From Salmonella enterica subsp. arizonae (GTDB taxonomy: Bacteria > Pseudomonadota > Gammaproteobacteria > Enterobacterales > Enterobacteriaceae), in the NCBI RefSeq assembly GCF_008692845.1, contig NZ_VXJW01000006.1, positions 1-64,000 of the forward strand: DNA of 64,000 bases, read 5' to 3'. The position numbers and the translations under genes were made by a program. The notes below the pieces were generated by a model. That model did not search any database and had not been told where the DNA came from. It worked only from the letters and a program-made list of their open reading frames with translations. Shown piece after piece: positions 36,085-47,000 of this stretch. Numbering within the stretch: position 1 is the first letter of the stretch; the number at the start of each line of letters is the position of its first letter.

Positions 36085-38811
36085 ATGACTGACATGAACA
36101 TTGAAAACCGGAAGCTCAATCGCCCGGCGTCAGAAAATGATAAGCAGCATAAAAAAGTATTTCCGATCGAAGCGGAAGCTTTTCATAGCCCGGAACAGAC
36201 GCTGGCGCGGCTAAATAGCCATCATCAGGGGCTTACTACGGAGGAGGCAAGTGAACGGCTGAAAGTGTATGGACGTAATGAAGTGGCGCATGAGCAGGTT
36301 CCTCCGGTGCTCATTCAGCTTCTGCAGGCATTCAATAACCCATTTATTTACGTTCTGATGGCGCTTGCCGCCGTGAGTTTTGTCACCGACTACTGGCTGC
36401 CGCTACGCCGCGGCGAAGAGACCGATCTCACTGGCGTGCTGATTATTCTGACGATGGTGAGTCTTAGCGGATTATTGCGTTTCTGGCAGGAGTTTCGCAC
36501 TAACAAAGCAGCACAGGCGCTGAAATCGATGGTTCGTACTACCGCCACGGTATCGCGTCGTGGACCGGGGAATATCGGCGCGGTGCAGGAAGAGATTCCC
36601 ATTGAAGAGCTGGTGCCGGGCGATGTGGTTTTCCTGGCTGCGGGCGATCTTGTACCGGCGGACGTTCGGCTACTGGAGTCCCGTGATCTCTTTATCAGTC
36701 AGTCAATTCTCAGCGGTGAGTCGTTGCCCGTTGAAAAATACGATGTGATGGCCGATGTCACTGGCAAAGACAGTGAGCAATTGCCTGACAAAGATAAAAG
36801 TTTGCTGGATCTGGGCAATATCTGTCTGATGGGAACGAATGTGACCAGTGGCAGAGCGCAGGCGGTCGTGGTGGCGACAGGGAACCGCACCTGGTTCGGT
36901 TCCCTGGCGAAGTCGATTGTCGGCACACGTACCCAGACGGCTTTTGATCGCGGCGTCAACAGTGTGAGCTGGCTGTTGATACGCTTTATGCTGGTTATGG
37001 TTCCGGTTGTCCTGCTAATCAACGGCTTCAGTAAGGGAGACTGGGTAGAGGCTTCGTTGTTCGCGCTGGCGGTGGCTGTGGGGCTGACGCCGGAAATGTT
37101 GCCCATGATCGTCAGTTCGAATCTGGCGAAAGGCGCGATTGCGATGTCGCGGCGCAAAGTGATAGTTAAGCGCCTGAACGCTATTCAGAACTTCGGCGCG
37201 ATGGATGTGTTGTGTACGGACAAAACCGGTACCTTAACCCAGGACAACATTTTTCTGGAACATCACCTGGATGTGGACGGTGTAAAAAACAGTCGGGTAT
37301 TGATGCTGGCCTGGCTGAATAGTAGTAGCCAGAGCGGCGCACGAAATGTGATGGATCGCGCCGTACTGCGTTTTGGCGAGGGCCGCATCGCGCCATCGAC
37401 AAAAACGCGTTTCGCTAAACTTGATGAGTTGCCGTTCGATTTTGTACGCCGCCGGGTATCCGTCCTGGTGGAAGATGTACAATATGGCGATAAAAGCCTT
37501 ATCTGTAAAGGCGCTGTCGAAGAGATGCTAATGGCGTCCACTCATCTTCGCGAAGGCGACCGTGTGGTGCCGCTGACGGAGACGCGGCGTGAACTGCTAC
37601 TGGCAAAAACAGAAGATTACAATGCGCAGGGATTTCGCGTATTGCTGGTCGCGACGCGTAAACTGGATGGCTCCGCCGCGCATCGGCCGTTGAGTACGGA
37701 AGATGAGAAAGAGCTGACGATTGAAGGCATGCTGACTTTTCTCGATCCGCCGAAAGAGAGCGCCGGAAAAGCCATTTCCGCGCTGCGTGATAACGGTGTG
37801 GCGGTCAAAGTGCTCACTGGCGATAATCCGGTGGTGACGGCGCGTATCTGCCTGGAAGTGGGCATTGATGCGCATGACATCCTGACCGGAACCCAGGTTG
37901 AGGCGATGTCGGACGTCGAGCTGGAGGCTGAAGTGGAAAAGCGCGAGGTATTCGCCCGGCTAACGCCGTTACAAAAAACACGTATTTTGAAAGCGTTACA
38001 GAAAAATGGCCATACCGTAGGCTTCCTTGGCGACGGGATTAACGACGCCCCCGCGCTTCGTGACGCGGATGTCGGCATCTCCGTCGACAGCGCCGCTGAT
38101 ATCGCTAAAGAGTCCTCAGATATTATTTTGTTAGAAAAAGATCTGATGGTGCTTGAAGAAGGCGTTATTAAGGGGCGCGAAACCTTCGGCAATATTATTA
38201 AGTATCTGAACATGACAGCCAGTTCCAACTTCGGCAACGTCTTTTCAGTACTGGTGGCCAGCGCGTTTATTCCGTTTTTGCCAATGTTGGCGATTCATCT
38301 GTTGATCCAGAATTTGATGTACGACATTTCGCAGTTGTCGTTGCCGTGGGACAAAATGGATAAAGAGTTTCTGCGTAAGCCGCGTAAATGGGACGCGAAA
38401 AATATCGGTCGTTTTATGCTATGGATTGGCCCAACGTCTTCTATTTTCGATATCACAACCTTTGCGCTGATGTGGTACGTTTTTGCGGCTAATAACGTAG
38501 AGGCGCAGGCGCTCTTTCAGTCCGGCTGGTTTATTGAGGGGTTGCTCTCGCAAACGCTGGTCGTGCATATGCTAAGGACGCAGAAAATACCGTTTATCCA
38601 AAGCCGGGCGACGCTGCCGGTATTATTGACGACCGGTTTGATTATGGCGATAGGCGTTTATATCCCATTCTCGCCTTTAGGCGCGATGGTTGGACTGGAG
38701 CCGCTGCCGCTCAGCTACTTCCCGTGGTTGGTAGCGACATTACTGAGCTACTGTCTGGTGGCGCAAGGAATGAAGCGCTTTTATATCAAACGCTTTGGTC
38801 AATGGTTTTAA
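36085..38811 (+). CDS. mgtB: MgtB, P-type ATPase Mg2+ importer
   Basis: A 908-residue P3B-type ATPase that imports Mg2+. It shows the actuator motif SGESLPVEKYD (TGES equivalent), the phosphorylation site VLCTDKTGTLTQD (Asp near 379), the nucleotide domain KGAVEEML, and the hinge GDGINDAPALRDADVGISVD. Ten helices are expected, 2+2+6. The cytosolic N terminus of about 85 residues is typical of MgtA/MgtB. It lies 217 bases after mgtC in the same operon and is followed by mgtR and mgtU. Confidence 0.96.
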   Translation: MTDMNIENRKLNRPASENDKQHKKVFPIEAEAFHSPEQTLARLNSHHQGLTTEEASERLKVYGRNEVAHEQVPPVLIQLLQAFNNPFIYVLMALAAVSFVTDYWLPLRRGEETDLTGVLIILTMVSLSGLLRFWQEFRTNKAAQALKSMVRTTATVSRRGPGNIGAVQEEIPIEELVPGDVVFLAAGDLVPADVRLLESRDLFISQSILSGESLPVEKYDVMADVTGKDSEQLPDKDKSLLDLGNICLMGTNVTSGRAQAVVVATGNRTWFGSLAKSIVGTRTQTAFDRGVNSVSWLLIRFMLVMVPVVLLINGFSKGDWVEASLFALAVAVGLTPEMLPMIVSSNLAKGAIAMSRRKVIVKRLNAIQNFGAMDVLCTDKTGTLTQDNIFLEHHLDVDGVKNSRVLMLAWLNSSSQSGARNVMDRAVLRFGEGRIAPSTKTRFAKLDELPFDFVRRRVSVLVEDVQYGDKSLICKGAVEEMLMASTHLREGDRVVPLTETRRELLLAKTEDYNAQGFRVLLVATRKLDGSAAHRPLSTEDEKELTIEGMLTFLDPPKESAGKAISALRDNGVAVKVLTGDNPVVTARICLEVGIDAHDILTGTQVEAMSDVELEAEVEKREVFARLTPLQKTRILKALQKNGHTVGFLGDGINDAPALRDADVGISVDSAADIAKESSDIILLEKDLMVLEEGVIKGRETFGNIIKYLNMTASSNFGNVFSVLVASAFIPFLPMLAIHLLIQNLMYDISQLSLPWDKMDKEFLRKPRKWDAKNIGRFMLWIGPTSSIFDITTFALMWYVFAANNVEAQALFQSGWFIEGLLSQTLVVHMLRTQKIPFIQSRATLPVLLTTGLIMAIGVYIPFSPLGAMVGLEPLPLSYFPWLVATLLSYCLVAQGMKRFYIKRFGQWF

Positions 38812-38831
38812 TGCTATCTGAGGGCGCCTTG

Positions 38832-38924
38832 ATGAATCATTCATCCGATAAAATCATCGCGCTGATATTTTTACTGATGAGCCTGTTGGTGTTGCTTTTA
38901 GCCCTCTGGCAAATCGTTTTATAA
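38832..38924 (+). CDS. mgtR: MgtR, 30-residue membrane peptide promoting MgtC degradation
   Basis: A 30-codon ORF, MNHSSDKIIALIFLLMSLLV then LLLALWQIVL; one transmembrane helix. It closely matches the known MgtR peptide of Typhimurium, which binds MgtC and targets it to FtsH. It lies 20 bases after mgtB. Too short for standard gene calls. Confidence 0.9.
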   Translation: MNHSSDKIIALIFLLMSLLVLLLALWQIVL

Positions 38925-38936
38925 CGAGGTGATGCC

Positions 38937-39023
38937 ATGCAAAAAAGAGGGTTGGACAAAATCTTTTTTCAGATCCTCCTGATAGCCATTGTACTGATTC
39001 TGTTGACTATCTGGATAAGATAA
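38937..39023 (+). CDS. mgtU: MgtU, 28-residue membrane peptide protecting MgtB
   Basis: A 28-codon ORF, MQKRGLDKIFFQILLIAIVL plus a short LILLTIWIR end, with a basic N terminus and one helix. It sits 12 bases after mgtR behind an ACGAGG ribosome site. Size, place and composition match MgtU of Typhimurium, reported to shield MgtB from FtsH. The operon end is marked by an AACACCGC/GCGGTGTT hairpin at about 39035-39062. Confidence 0.82.
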   Translation: MQKRGLDKIFFQILLIAIVLILLTIWIR

Positions 39024-39158
39024 CGCGCACTGGCAAACACCGCTAAACAAAAGCGGTGTTTGCCATGTGAAGCGCATATTAAATAAGAATCGTCAGAATT
39101 GTTCTTTTTCTGGCGGAGCGCTATGTTCATAATATCCCCATATCCGAAGGGTAATATC

Positions 39159-39638
39159 ATGAGCAAACGTCGTGGTTTAACGGTAGTCCTGGCGACTTTG
39201 GTTACATTTTTCCTGAGCGCTACGCCTGTACTGGCGAATCCTGGAAACGGCAATGGCGGCGGACATGGTAATAACGCGGCTAATCAGGGTAATAATGGTA
39301 ACGGACATAAAGGAAACGCCAGGCAAAAAACGGAACGCTTTAAAAATGGTGGTAAACCGGATCACGTCGAATCGGATATTAGCTACGCTGTCGCCCGGCA
39401 ACTGGCAGTGAATTTAGGGCTGACGGGTTATCAGTCTTTACCGCCGGGGATTGCGAAAAATCTGGCGAGAGGAAAGCCGCTGCCGCCAGGCATCGCTAAA
39501 AAAAGGGTACCAGCGTCTATGCTGGGACAATTACCTTATTATCCGGGCTATGAGTGGAAAATCATTGGGGATAACCTGGTGCTGATCGCGCTCAGTACTG
39601 CGGTGGTCACGGCGATTATTAATGGCGTGTTTGATTAA
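39159..39638 (+). CDS. cigR: CigR, SPI-3 protein with anti-virulence role
   Basis: A 159-residue protein with a signal peptide (MSKRRGLTVVLATLVTFF... cut after ANA/LAN), then a Gly/Asn-rich linker (GNGNGGGHGNNAANQGNNGNG, about 29-49), and a C-terminal RcnB/DUF1236-like part, SLPPGIAKNLARGKPLPPGIAKK, ending in one hydrophobic segment (about 138-157). In Typhimurium CigR restrains virulence by binding MgtC and has been reported as a SPI-2 substrate. Start 39159 gives the family N terminus. It has its own upstream region and is not coupled to mgtU. Confidence 0.88.
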   Translation: MSKRRGLTVVLATLVTFFLSATPVLANPGNGNGGGHGNNAANQGNNGNGHKGNARQKTERFKNGGKPDHVESDISYAVARQLAVNLGLTGYQSLPPGIAKNLARGKPLPPGIAKKRVPASMLGQLPYYPGYEWKIIGDNLVLIALSTAVVTAIINGVFD

Positions 39639-39654
39639 TGGCGCAAGCGCTAAT

Positions 39655-39698
39655 ACCCGGCGCGGTAGGTCGGATAAGCGCGAGCGCCATCCGATAAT
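39655..39698. repeat. REP-like element after cigR
   Basis: The sequence GCGGTAGGTCGGATAAGCGCGAGCGCCATCCGATAA, seen in GTCGGATAAGCGCGAGCGCC, is a common Salmonella REP form. It lies between cigR and selC. Confidence 0.65.
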
Positions 39699-39866
39699 AA
39701 ACTGAACATGTAAGCGAGACTTGCGCGTTTTTATGACTCACAGAAGTCGCATTAGCTGGGTAGCTTATTGATTTGAGATTGATTTTTTGTATTAGGAAAG
39801 ATTTCAATAAAGGGTTACCAGAACGAGTCTCTGCTTTGGGGAGTCTTTCAGAAAAATAATATGTTT

Positions 39867-39961
39867 TGGCGGAAGATCACAGGAGTCGAACCTGCCCGGA
39901 ACCGCTGGCGGCCCCAACTGGATTTGAAGTCCAGCCGCCTCACCGGAGACGACGATCTTCC
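39867..39961 (-). tRNA. selC: tRNA-Sec (anticodon UCA), insertion site of SPI-3
   Basis: The minus strand reads GGAAGATCGTCGTCTCCGG at the 5' end, the anticodon stem CTGGACTTCAAATCCAG with TCA, a long variable arm, GGTTCGACTCC in the T arm and ...GATCTTCCGCCA at the 3' end. The length is 95 nt, the selenocysteine tRNA size. The 3' end faces the mgt/cigR side, as expected for an island inserted at selC. Confidence 0.97.
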
Positions 39962-40248
39962 GCACCTCGATTGCTACATGGAGGCGCGCGCATTATAGCT
40001 ACTTCCTGGCGTTTCCACATCCCCTCCCGCGCTTTTTTAACTTCCCTTTCATTCTGCCATGATCGGTTTCATATAAATCCCCATAAAATCCATTAGTTAC
40101 ATTTCATCACACTTTTTGGCGCTACCCTGATCACAGAAAACAAGAATCGTAATTTGATAACCAAATAACGGAATATTCGCGCTCGCAGGGAAGGTTTACA
40201 AGAACGGTAACCGGTATCAGTGAGCGTTGTGAGCGTTAAGGATGCGTA

Positions 40249-41631
40249 ATGAAAAGTGAGATTCTCTCCGTTAAGGAGAAGGTTGGTTATGGCATGGGCG
40301 ACGCCGCCAGCCACATCGTTTTCGATAATGTCATGTTATATATGATGTTCTTCTATACCGATATCTTCGGTATTCCCGCCGGTTTTGTCGGCACCATGTT
40401 TTTACTGGCGCGTGCGCTGGATGCCATCTCAGATCCTTGCATGGGGCTGCTGGCCGACCGTACCCGCTCTCGTTGGGGCAAGTTCCGACCCTGGGTGCTG
40501 TTTGGCGCGCTGCCGTTTGGCATCGTCTGCGTCCTCGCCTACAGCACTCCGGATCTTAGTCTGAATGGCAAAATGATTTATGCCGTCATCACCTATACGT
40601 TGCTAACTCTGCTGTATACCGTGGTCAACATCCCTTACTGCGCGTTGGGCGGCGTGATCACCAATGACCCAACGCAGCGTATCTCCCTGCAATCCTGGCG
40701 CTTTGTACTGGCGACGGCAGGCGGGATGCTCTCCACCGTACTGATGATGCCGCTGGTGAAACTGATTGGCGGGGAAAATAAGGCGCTGGGCTTCCAGGGA
40801 GGGATCGCGGTGCTCTCGGTGGTGGCGTTCCTGATGCTGGCGTTCTGCTTCTTTACCACCAAAGAGCGCGTTGAAGCGCCCGCCACCCATACCTCCATGC
40901 GGGAAGACCTGCGTGATATCTGGCACAACGACCAGTGGCGCATTGTCGGCCTGCTTACCATCCTGAATATTCTGGCGGTATGCGTGCGCGGCGGGGCGAT
41001 GATGTATTACGTCACCTGGATATTGGGCAAACCGGGCGTATTTGTCGTCTTCCTCACCACCTATTGCGTCGGCAACCTGTTCGGCTCGGCGCTGGCGAAA
41101 CCGCTGACCGACTGGAAATGCAAAGTGAGTGTCTTCTGGTGGACCAATGCCTTGCTCGCAGTAATCAGCGCGGCGATGTTCTTCGTGCCGATGCACGCCA
41201 CAATCGCTATGTTCGTCTTTATCTTCGTGATTGGCGTGCTGCACCAGTTGGTCACGCCTATCCAGTGGGTAATGATGTCTGACACCGTCGACTACGGAGA
41301 ATGGTGCAACGGCAAACGCCTGACGGGGATTAGCTTTGCCGGCACGCTGTTTGTGCTCAAGCTGGGCCTGGCGTTTGGCGGCGCGCTGATTGGCTGGATG
41401 CTGGCAGGCGGCGGCTACAATGCGGCGGCGAAAACGCAAAATAGCGCCACCATCAGCATTATCATCGCTCTGTTCACTCTCGTCCCGGCCATCTGTTATC
41501 TGCTGAGCGCCGCGATCGCTAAACGTTACTACACCCTGAAAAGCCCGTTCCTGAAAGCTATTCTGGAACAACTGGCGCAGGGCGCACACCGTAAAGAACA
41601 AGAAGTTACCCATAAAGAATTGCAGAACTAA
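40249..41631 (+). CDS. yicJ: YicJ, GPH-family sugar transporter (alpha-xyloside)
   Basis: A 460-residue cation symporter of the melibiose (GPH) family, equal in length to E. coli YicJ. Twelve helices; the family motifs [21 protein letters not shown] (Asp in helix 2 and loop) and [12 protein letters not shown] are visible. It is followed 11 bases later by the alpha-xylosidase yicI, so it probably imports isoprimeverose-type alpha-xylosides. The upstream 280 bases contain a partial CRP-like word (CTGATCACAG at about 40127-40136). Confidence 0.93.
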   Translation: MKSEILSVKEKVGYGMGDAASHIVFDNVMLYMMFFYTDIFGIPAGFVGTMFLLARALDAISDPCMGLLADRTRSRWGKFRPWVLFGALPFGIVCVLAYSTPDLSLNGKMIYAVITYTLLTLLYTVVNIPYCALGGVITNDPTQRISLQSWRFVLATAGGMLSTVLMMPLVKLIGGENKALGFQGGIAVLSVVAFLMLAFCFFTTKERVEAPATHTSMREDLRDIWHNDQWRIVGLLTILNILAVCVRGGAMMYYVTWILGKPGVFVVFLTTYCVGNLFGSALAKPLTDWKCKVSVFWWTNALLAVISAAMFFVPMHATIAMFVFIFVIGVLHQLVTPIQWVMMSDTVDYGEWCNGKRLTGISFAGTLFVLKLGLAFGGALIGWMLAGGGYNAAAKTQNSATISIIIALFTLVPAICYLLSAAIAKRYYTLKSPFLKAILEQLAQGAHRKEQEVTHKELQN

Positions 41632-41642
41632 AGGAACAGACC

Positions 41643-43961
41643 ATGAAAATTAGCGACGGAAACTGGCTGATCCAGCCTGGCCTTAATTTGATTCACCCGG
41701 TTCAGGTGTTCGACGTTGAACAGCAGGGGAATGAAATGGTGGTCTATGCCGCGCCGCGTGATGTCCGTGAACGAACCTGGCAACTGGATACCCCGTTGTT
41801 TACCCTGCGCTTTTTCTCGCCGCAGGAAGGCGTGATAGGCGTACGGATGGAGCACTTCCAGGGCGCTTTGGATAACGGTCCGTATTATCCGCTCAACATC
41901 TTGCAGGATATAAAAGTGGAGATGCAGAACAACGCCGAATTTGCCGAACTCAAGAGCGGCAGCCTGAGCGTGCGCGTCATCAAAGGCGAGTTCTGGTCAC
42001 TGGATTTTCTGCGCAACGGTGTGCGTATTACCGGCAGCCAGTTGAAAAATAATGGTTATGTGCAGGATTCTAACAGCGGGCGCAACTACATGTTTGAGCG
42101 TCTGGATCTCGGCGTGGGCGAAACCGTCTACGGGCTTGGCGAGCGTTTTACCGCACTGGTGCGCAACGGTCAGACGGTGGATACCTGGAACCGCGACGGC
42201 GGCACCAGCACCGAGCAATCGTACAAAAATATCCCATTTTATCTGACCAATCGCGGTTACGGCGTGCTGGTGAATCATCCGCAGTGCGTGTCGTTTGAAA
42301 TTGGCTCCGAGAAAGTCTCCAAAGTACAGTTCAGCGTCGAGAGCGAGTATCTGGAATATTTCGTCATCGACGGTCCGACGCCAAAAGCGGTACTCAACCG
42401 CTATACCCAATTTACGGGTCGTCCGGCGCTGCCGCCCGCCTGGTCGTTTGGTCTGTGGCTGACCACGTCGTTTACCACCAATTACGACGAAGCGACGGTC
42501 AACCGCTTTATCGACGGCATGGCCGAGCGCAATCTGCCGCTGCATGTTTTCCACTTCGACTGTTTCTGGATGAAAGCTTTTCAGTGGTGCGATTTTGAAT
42601 GGGACCCGGTGACGTTCCCCGATCCGCAAGGGATGATTCGCCGCCTGAAAGCGAAAGGGATGAAAGTTTGCGTGTGGATCAACCCGTATATTGGGCAAAA
42701 GTCTCCTGTTTTCAGGGAGCTAAAAGAGAAGGGATATTTGCTTAAACGTCCGGACGGCTCCTTGTGGCAGTGGGATAAGTGGCAACCGGGGCTGGCGATT
42801 TACGACTTCACCAACCCGGAAGCCTGCGAGTGGTATGCCAACAAGCTGAAAGGCTTGGTCGATATCGGCGTCGACTGTTTTAAAACCGACTTTGGCGAGC
42901 GTATTCCGACTGATGTCCAGTGGTTCGACGGCGCCGATCCGCAGAAAATGCATAACCATTATGCGTATATCTACAATGAACTGGTGTGGAACGTACTAAA
43001 AGATACCGTTGGCGAAGACAACGCAGTGCTGTTTGCCCGTTCCGCCTCGGTGGGCGCGCAACAGTTCCCGGTACACTGGGGCGGCGACTGCTATGCCAAC
43101 TATGAATCGATGGCGGAAAGTCTTCGCGGCGGGCTGTCTATCGGCCTGTCAGGGTTTGGCTTCTGGAGCCACGATATCGGAGGGTTTGAGAATACCGCGC
43201 CAACGCATGTCTACAAGCGTTGGTGCGCGTTCGGGCTGCTTTCCAGCCATAGCCGTCTGCATGGTAGCAAATCTTATCGTGTGCCGTGGGCCTATGACGA
43301 GGAATCCTGCGACGTGGTGCGCTACTTCACCGAGCAGAAGTGCCGGATGATGCCGTATCTGTATCGGGAAGCGGCGCGCGCCAACGAAGCGGGTACGCCG
43401 ATGATGCGCGCCATGATGCTGGAGTTCCCGGACGATCCGGCGTGCGATTATCTCGACCGTCAGTATATGCTGGGCGATGCCGTGATGGTTGCGCCGGTAT
43501 TCTCTGAGGCGGGCGACGTCCAGTTTTATCTGCCACAGGGACGCTGGACGCACCTGTGGCGCAATGACGAAGTGCAGGGTAGCCGCTGGCATAAACAGCA
43601 GCATGATTTCCTGAGCCTGCCAGTGTACGTGCGTGACAATACACTGCTGGCGCTGGGCAACAATAGCCAGAAGCCCGATTACGCCTGGCATGAAGGAACT
43701 GAATTCCAGCTTTTCCATCTGGAAGACGGGCGCGAAGCGATCTGCGAAGTGCCTGCGGCTGATAGTTCGGTGATCTTTACGCTCAAGGTGGCGCGTGTGG
43801 GCAACACTTTTAATGTGAAAGGCAAGGGTGAGGCGCGCAACTGGACGCTATGCCTGCGTAATATTGCGCAGATTAGCGGCGTAGAGGGTGGTTCATACAG
43901 TAGCAGTGAATGGGGAATTGTTGTGAAAACGCAGAAAAATGAGGTTGTGATCCATCTTTAA
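41643..43961 (+). CDS. yicI: YicI alpha-xylosidase (GH31)
   Basis: A cytoplasmic family 31 glycosidase of 772 residues, identical in length to the characterised E. coli enzyme. The catalytic nucleophile Asp lies in [12 protein letters not shown] (about D416), and the acid/base Asp in [13 protein letters not shown] (about D482). [19 protein letters not shown] carries the xylose-specific Phe/Trp residues of the -1 site. A strong bidirectional terminator follows. Confidence 0.96.
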   Translation: MKISDGNWLIQPGLNLIHPVQVFDVEQQGNEMVVYAAPRDVRERTWQLDTPLFTLRFFSPQEGVIGVRMEHFQGALDNGPYYPLNILQDIKVEMQNNAEFAELKSGSLSVRVIKGEFWSLDFLRNGVRITGSQLKNNGYVQDSNSGRNYMFERLDLGVGETVYGLGERFTALVRNGQTVDTWNRDGGTSTEQSYKNIPFYLTNRGYGVLVNHPQCVSFEIGSEKVSKVQFSVESEYLEYFVIDGPTPKAVLNRYTQFTGRPALPPAWSFGLWLTTSFTTNYDEATVNRFIDGMAERNLPLHVFHFDCFWMKAFQWCDFEWDPVTFPDPQGMIRRLKAKGMKVCVWINPYIGQKSPVFRELKEKGYLLKRPDGSLWQWDKWQPGLAIYDFTNPEACEWYANKLKGLVDIGVDCFKTDFGERIPTDVQWFDGADPQKMHNHYAYIYNELVWNVLKDTVGEDNAVLFARSASVGAQQFPVHWGGDCYANYESMAESLRGGLSIGLSGFGFWSHDIGGFENTAPTHVYKRWCAFGLLSSHSRLHGSKSYRVPWAYDEESCDVVRYFTEQKCRMMPYLYREAARANEAGTPMMRAMMLEFPDDPACDYLDRQYMLGDAVMVAPVFSEAGDVQFYLPQGRWTHLWRNDEVQGSRWHKQQHDFLSLPVYVRDNTLLALGNNSQKPDYAWHEGTEFQLFHLEDGREAICEVPAADSSVIFTLKVARVGNTFNVKGKGEARNWTLCLRNIAQISGVEGGSYSSSEWGIVVKTQKNEVVIHL

Positions 43962-43994
43962 GAGCGTGCCTCAAGGAGCATTTTAACGGATCGC

Positions 43995-44027
43995 AAAAAG
44001 CCCACCCCGGTATAAGGTGGGCTTTTT
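43995..44027. terminator. Bidirectional terminator between yicI and the adhesin gene
   Basis: AAAAAGCCCACC, loop CCGGTATAA, GGTGGGCTTTTT. A-run and T-run on the two sides serve both convergent genes. Confidence 0.92.
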
Positions 44028-44032
44028 CATGT

Positions 44033-47000
44033 TTAGTTAATCGTTAAATCCATCGTTAAGCGATACTCAAATGCCCAAGCGGTATGCCAGTCTTTACCAT
44101 AGAAGTGGATAAGACCGGTGTAATGCCCAGGCGGTATGCTTTTGTTATCGTTGATATTCCACGTAAATTGCGCCTTGTATCCCGCCGAACTGCTGCAACC
44201 AACGGCTGCGTTAAGCGGACGCGTCGAACAATCAGAGGTTCGGTTGCCTTTAAGATTGACTGTATATTGTTGGCCGGCGTCATCAATCAGCGTAACGGGC
44301 GTTGTTACTTTCGACGTGCCGGTAGGACTCCACTCCAGGTAGGTTGGGCCAGTTGTTGGCGAGGCGACGACAAAGCCCAGATCCGGGTAACCTTTAATCG
44401 CGCTGGACGTGTAAGTTGATGAACCGGATTTGACATACCATGTATCTTCAATGACGTTAATAAACTTGACGCCACTCTTCGACATCGACGAATTATTGAT
44501 AGTCGCTGTGACCGTTACCATGCCAACGCCGTTACCGCTTAGCTTCACGGTTGCCTTCCCGGATGAGTTGGTCTTACTTGTCCCGGAAGAAAGCTTGTTC
44601 ATTGTTGTCCGCCAACTGACGGTCGCATCCGGCACAATGTTGTGGTTGATATCTTCAACGTAAGCAGTATAGGTGGCGGCATCCCCACCGTTAGCCAGGA
44701 CGTTGAACTTATCTACATTTAGTGACATCAGCATTGCTGTTTTGGCGTCGCCAATGAAGGTCACTTTGGCGGCAGAGAGCATCTGCCCGCCAGCAGAGAG
44801 TGTGGCTTTCACCACCGCATCGCGCGCTTTAAGAGTGCGGCCCGTGATGGTTGCCACGCCGTGCTCATTGGTGACGCTGCTGCTGGCTGCCAGCGTGAGG
44901 TCCGGGTCGTCACTGCTCCAGTTTACAGAGATACCGGGCAGAATATTGCCATTCGCATCTTTTACATCGACAGACCAGGTCACCAGCTCGGTGTTATCAG
45001 CGACAGCTTTGGTTTTATCCGGCTTAATATTCGATAGTTTTGCTGTGTCAGCATTACCGATGTAATTCACTGTAATGGTTTTTTCAGACTGGTTAATACC
45101 TGCGCCAATAAGCGTTGGAACGGCTTTGGTCGCTGAGTAGGTCACGGTGGCTACGCCATTGCTGTCGGTTACGCTGCTGTCCCCTGGCTGGAAGGTGCCG
45201 CTACTGTTATCGGTTCCCCAGTGAACGGTGGTATCCGCAACCGGGTGCCCATTCTCATCCGTAACCGTCGCTTCAAGCGTGATAGTGTCTTTTCCTGCTA
45301 CCACATTTTCCGTTTTGCTGGCATTCAACGTATCGACTTTTTCTGTTGTTGTGTCCGCAGTAAAACGTATGGTTGCTGTCGACTTGCTAAGGCCATTAAA
45401 GGTTGCCGTCCCTTTACAGGAGACAACATCATCCGATGCAAGCGTGACGATGGATTGCCCTTCATTGTTCGTCGGTTGGTTATTTGCCGAGAGGTGATAG
45501 CTGGCCTCCGGGCTGATTGTCCACGCGACATCGCCCTGGTTAATGAAGTTGCCATATTGATCCTGGATGGTTGCGGTTAACGTCACGGTATCTGCACCGT
45601 TGGCAATCGCACCGTGTTTATCTGCCACTACAGTCACCGGTTGCGCGCTCTGAGTATCTGGCGCAATCGTAACCTGAACCGTCTTCTGACTATTATTTAC
45701 GCTGCTGGCAGTAATGGTTGTCAGTTGCGCGTGCGTACCGCTAAAGGTAACAATTGCTTTACCTTCACTGTTGGTCGTGGACGTTGTTTCGCTGAAATTG
45801 CCAGTAGTATTATCGGATGACCAGTTCACGACGGCGCCAGCGATCGGATGGCCGGTCGCATCCTGCACTACTGCGGTTAGCGTTGCGCTGCCGTTCCCGG
45901 CGATCAGATTGCTCGTTTCATCGGACGTCAGCGAGGTGAGGGAAGCCGAGGCGCTATCGGCGGTGAATGAGACATTACCGGACGTTTCGTCCTTGCCGTT
46001 TACCGTTGCGGTAACCTGGTAACTCTCTACCTGGCTGGACGTGAGCGATACGGACGCTTTGCCGTCACTACCGGATGCGCTCGTTGTGGTAGAGAGTACG
46101 CCCGTCGTCGGGGTTACAGCCCAGGCCACATTAACGCCCTCAAGCACGTTGTTATTGGCGTCGATCACGGTTCCTGTAAAAGTGATGCTGTCGGTGCCGT
46201 TAGCAAGCGCTGTGCTCTTATTCGTCTTCAAGTCCAGGATTTGCGCAGTTGCCTTGTCACCGACAAAGGTTGTGGTCGGTGCGTTCCACGCCGGGCTGGC
46301 CCCAGCCTGTGCCGTGACATTGACGCTACCGGCCTTCAGGGTGGTGATGGTGACGGACGTATTACCGTTGCTGTCGGTAGTAGACGTTGCTGACGACAGA
46401 TTTGCGGTAGCCGGCGTCGCATTCCATGTTACCTCCTGATCCTTGACCGGGTTACCGGAGGCATCCGTAACGATTGCGGTATAGGTAATATGATCATTAC
46501 CGTTGGCAACGCCCTGGGATTTGTCCACCGTGATGTCGCTGACCTTCGCCGTGGCGGTATCCGCAATGAACAGAAGTGCCGGTGAATTTACCGCGTCACC
46601 AGCGGTTGCGCTGACGGAAACCACCACGTTGCCCTGAGTTGAGGAGGTTAATGTGATGCTACCGCTACCCTGTTGATCGGTGGTGGTCTGCGTTGCGCTA
46701 AGGGTGGCTTGCCCTTCTACAATTTGCCATTTCAGCGGGCTGTCAGGAACAGGATGATCGTTGGCATCCACGACCCGCGCCGTAAGAGTGATAAAATCGT
46801 TTTGGTTGGCGACGGCTTGGGTTTTATCGGCGTTAAGCGATTCTACTGCCGCCGTGGCGTTATCGACGGTAAATTGTAAATCCGGCGATGTCTGGGCTTG
46901 CTCTTTCATGGTGGCGACAACTGAAACATTTTCGACGGTTGTCGAGGTGACGCTGATACTGGCGTTACCTTTTGCATCGGTACTGGTGTCGCTGGCAGAC

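Noticed and set aside
37617-38237. 206-codon frame opposite mgtB
   Set aside because: Ser/Thr/Arg-rich shadow of a well-conserved P-type ATPase; no ribosome site.
40603-41613. 336-codon open frame on the minus strand opposite yicJ
   Set aside because: It is the antisense of a GC-rich membrane protein gene; the product is rich in His/Gln/Arg with no domain pattern, and yicJ on the plus strand is certain.
41997-42698. 233-codon frame opposite yicI
   Set aside because: Antisense shadow of a conserved glycosidase; no recognisable domain.
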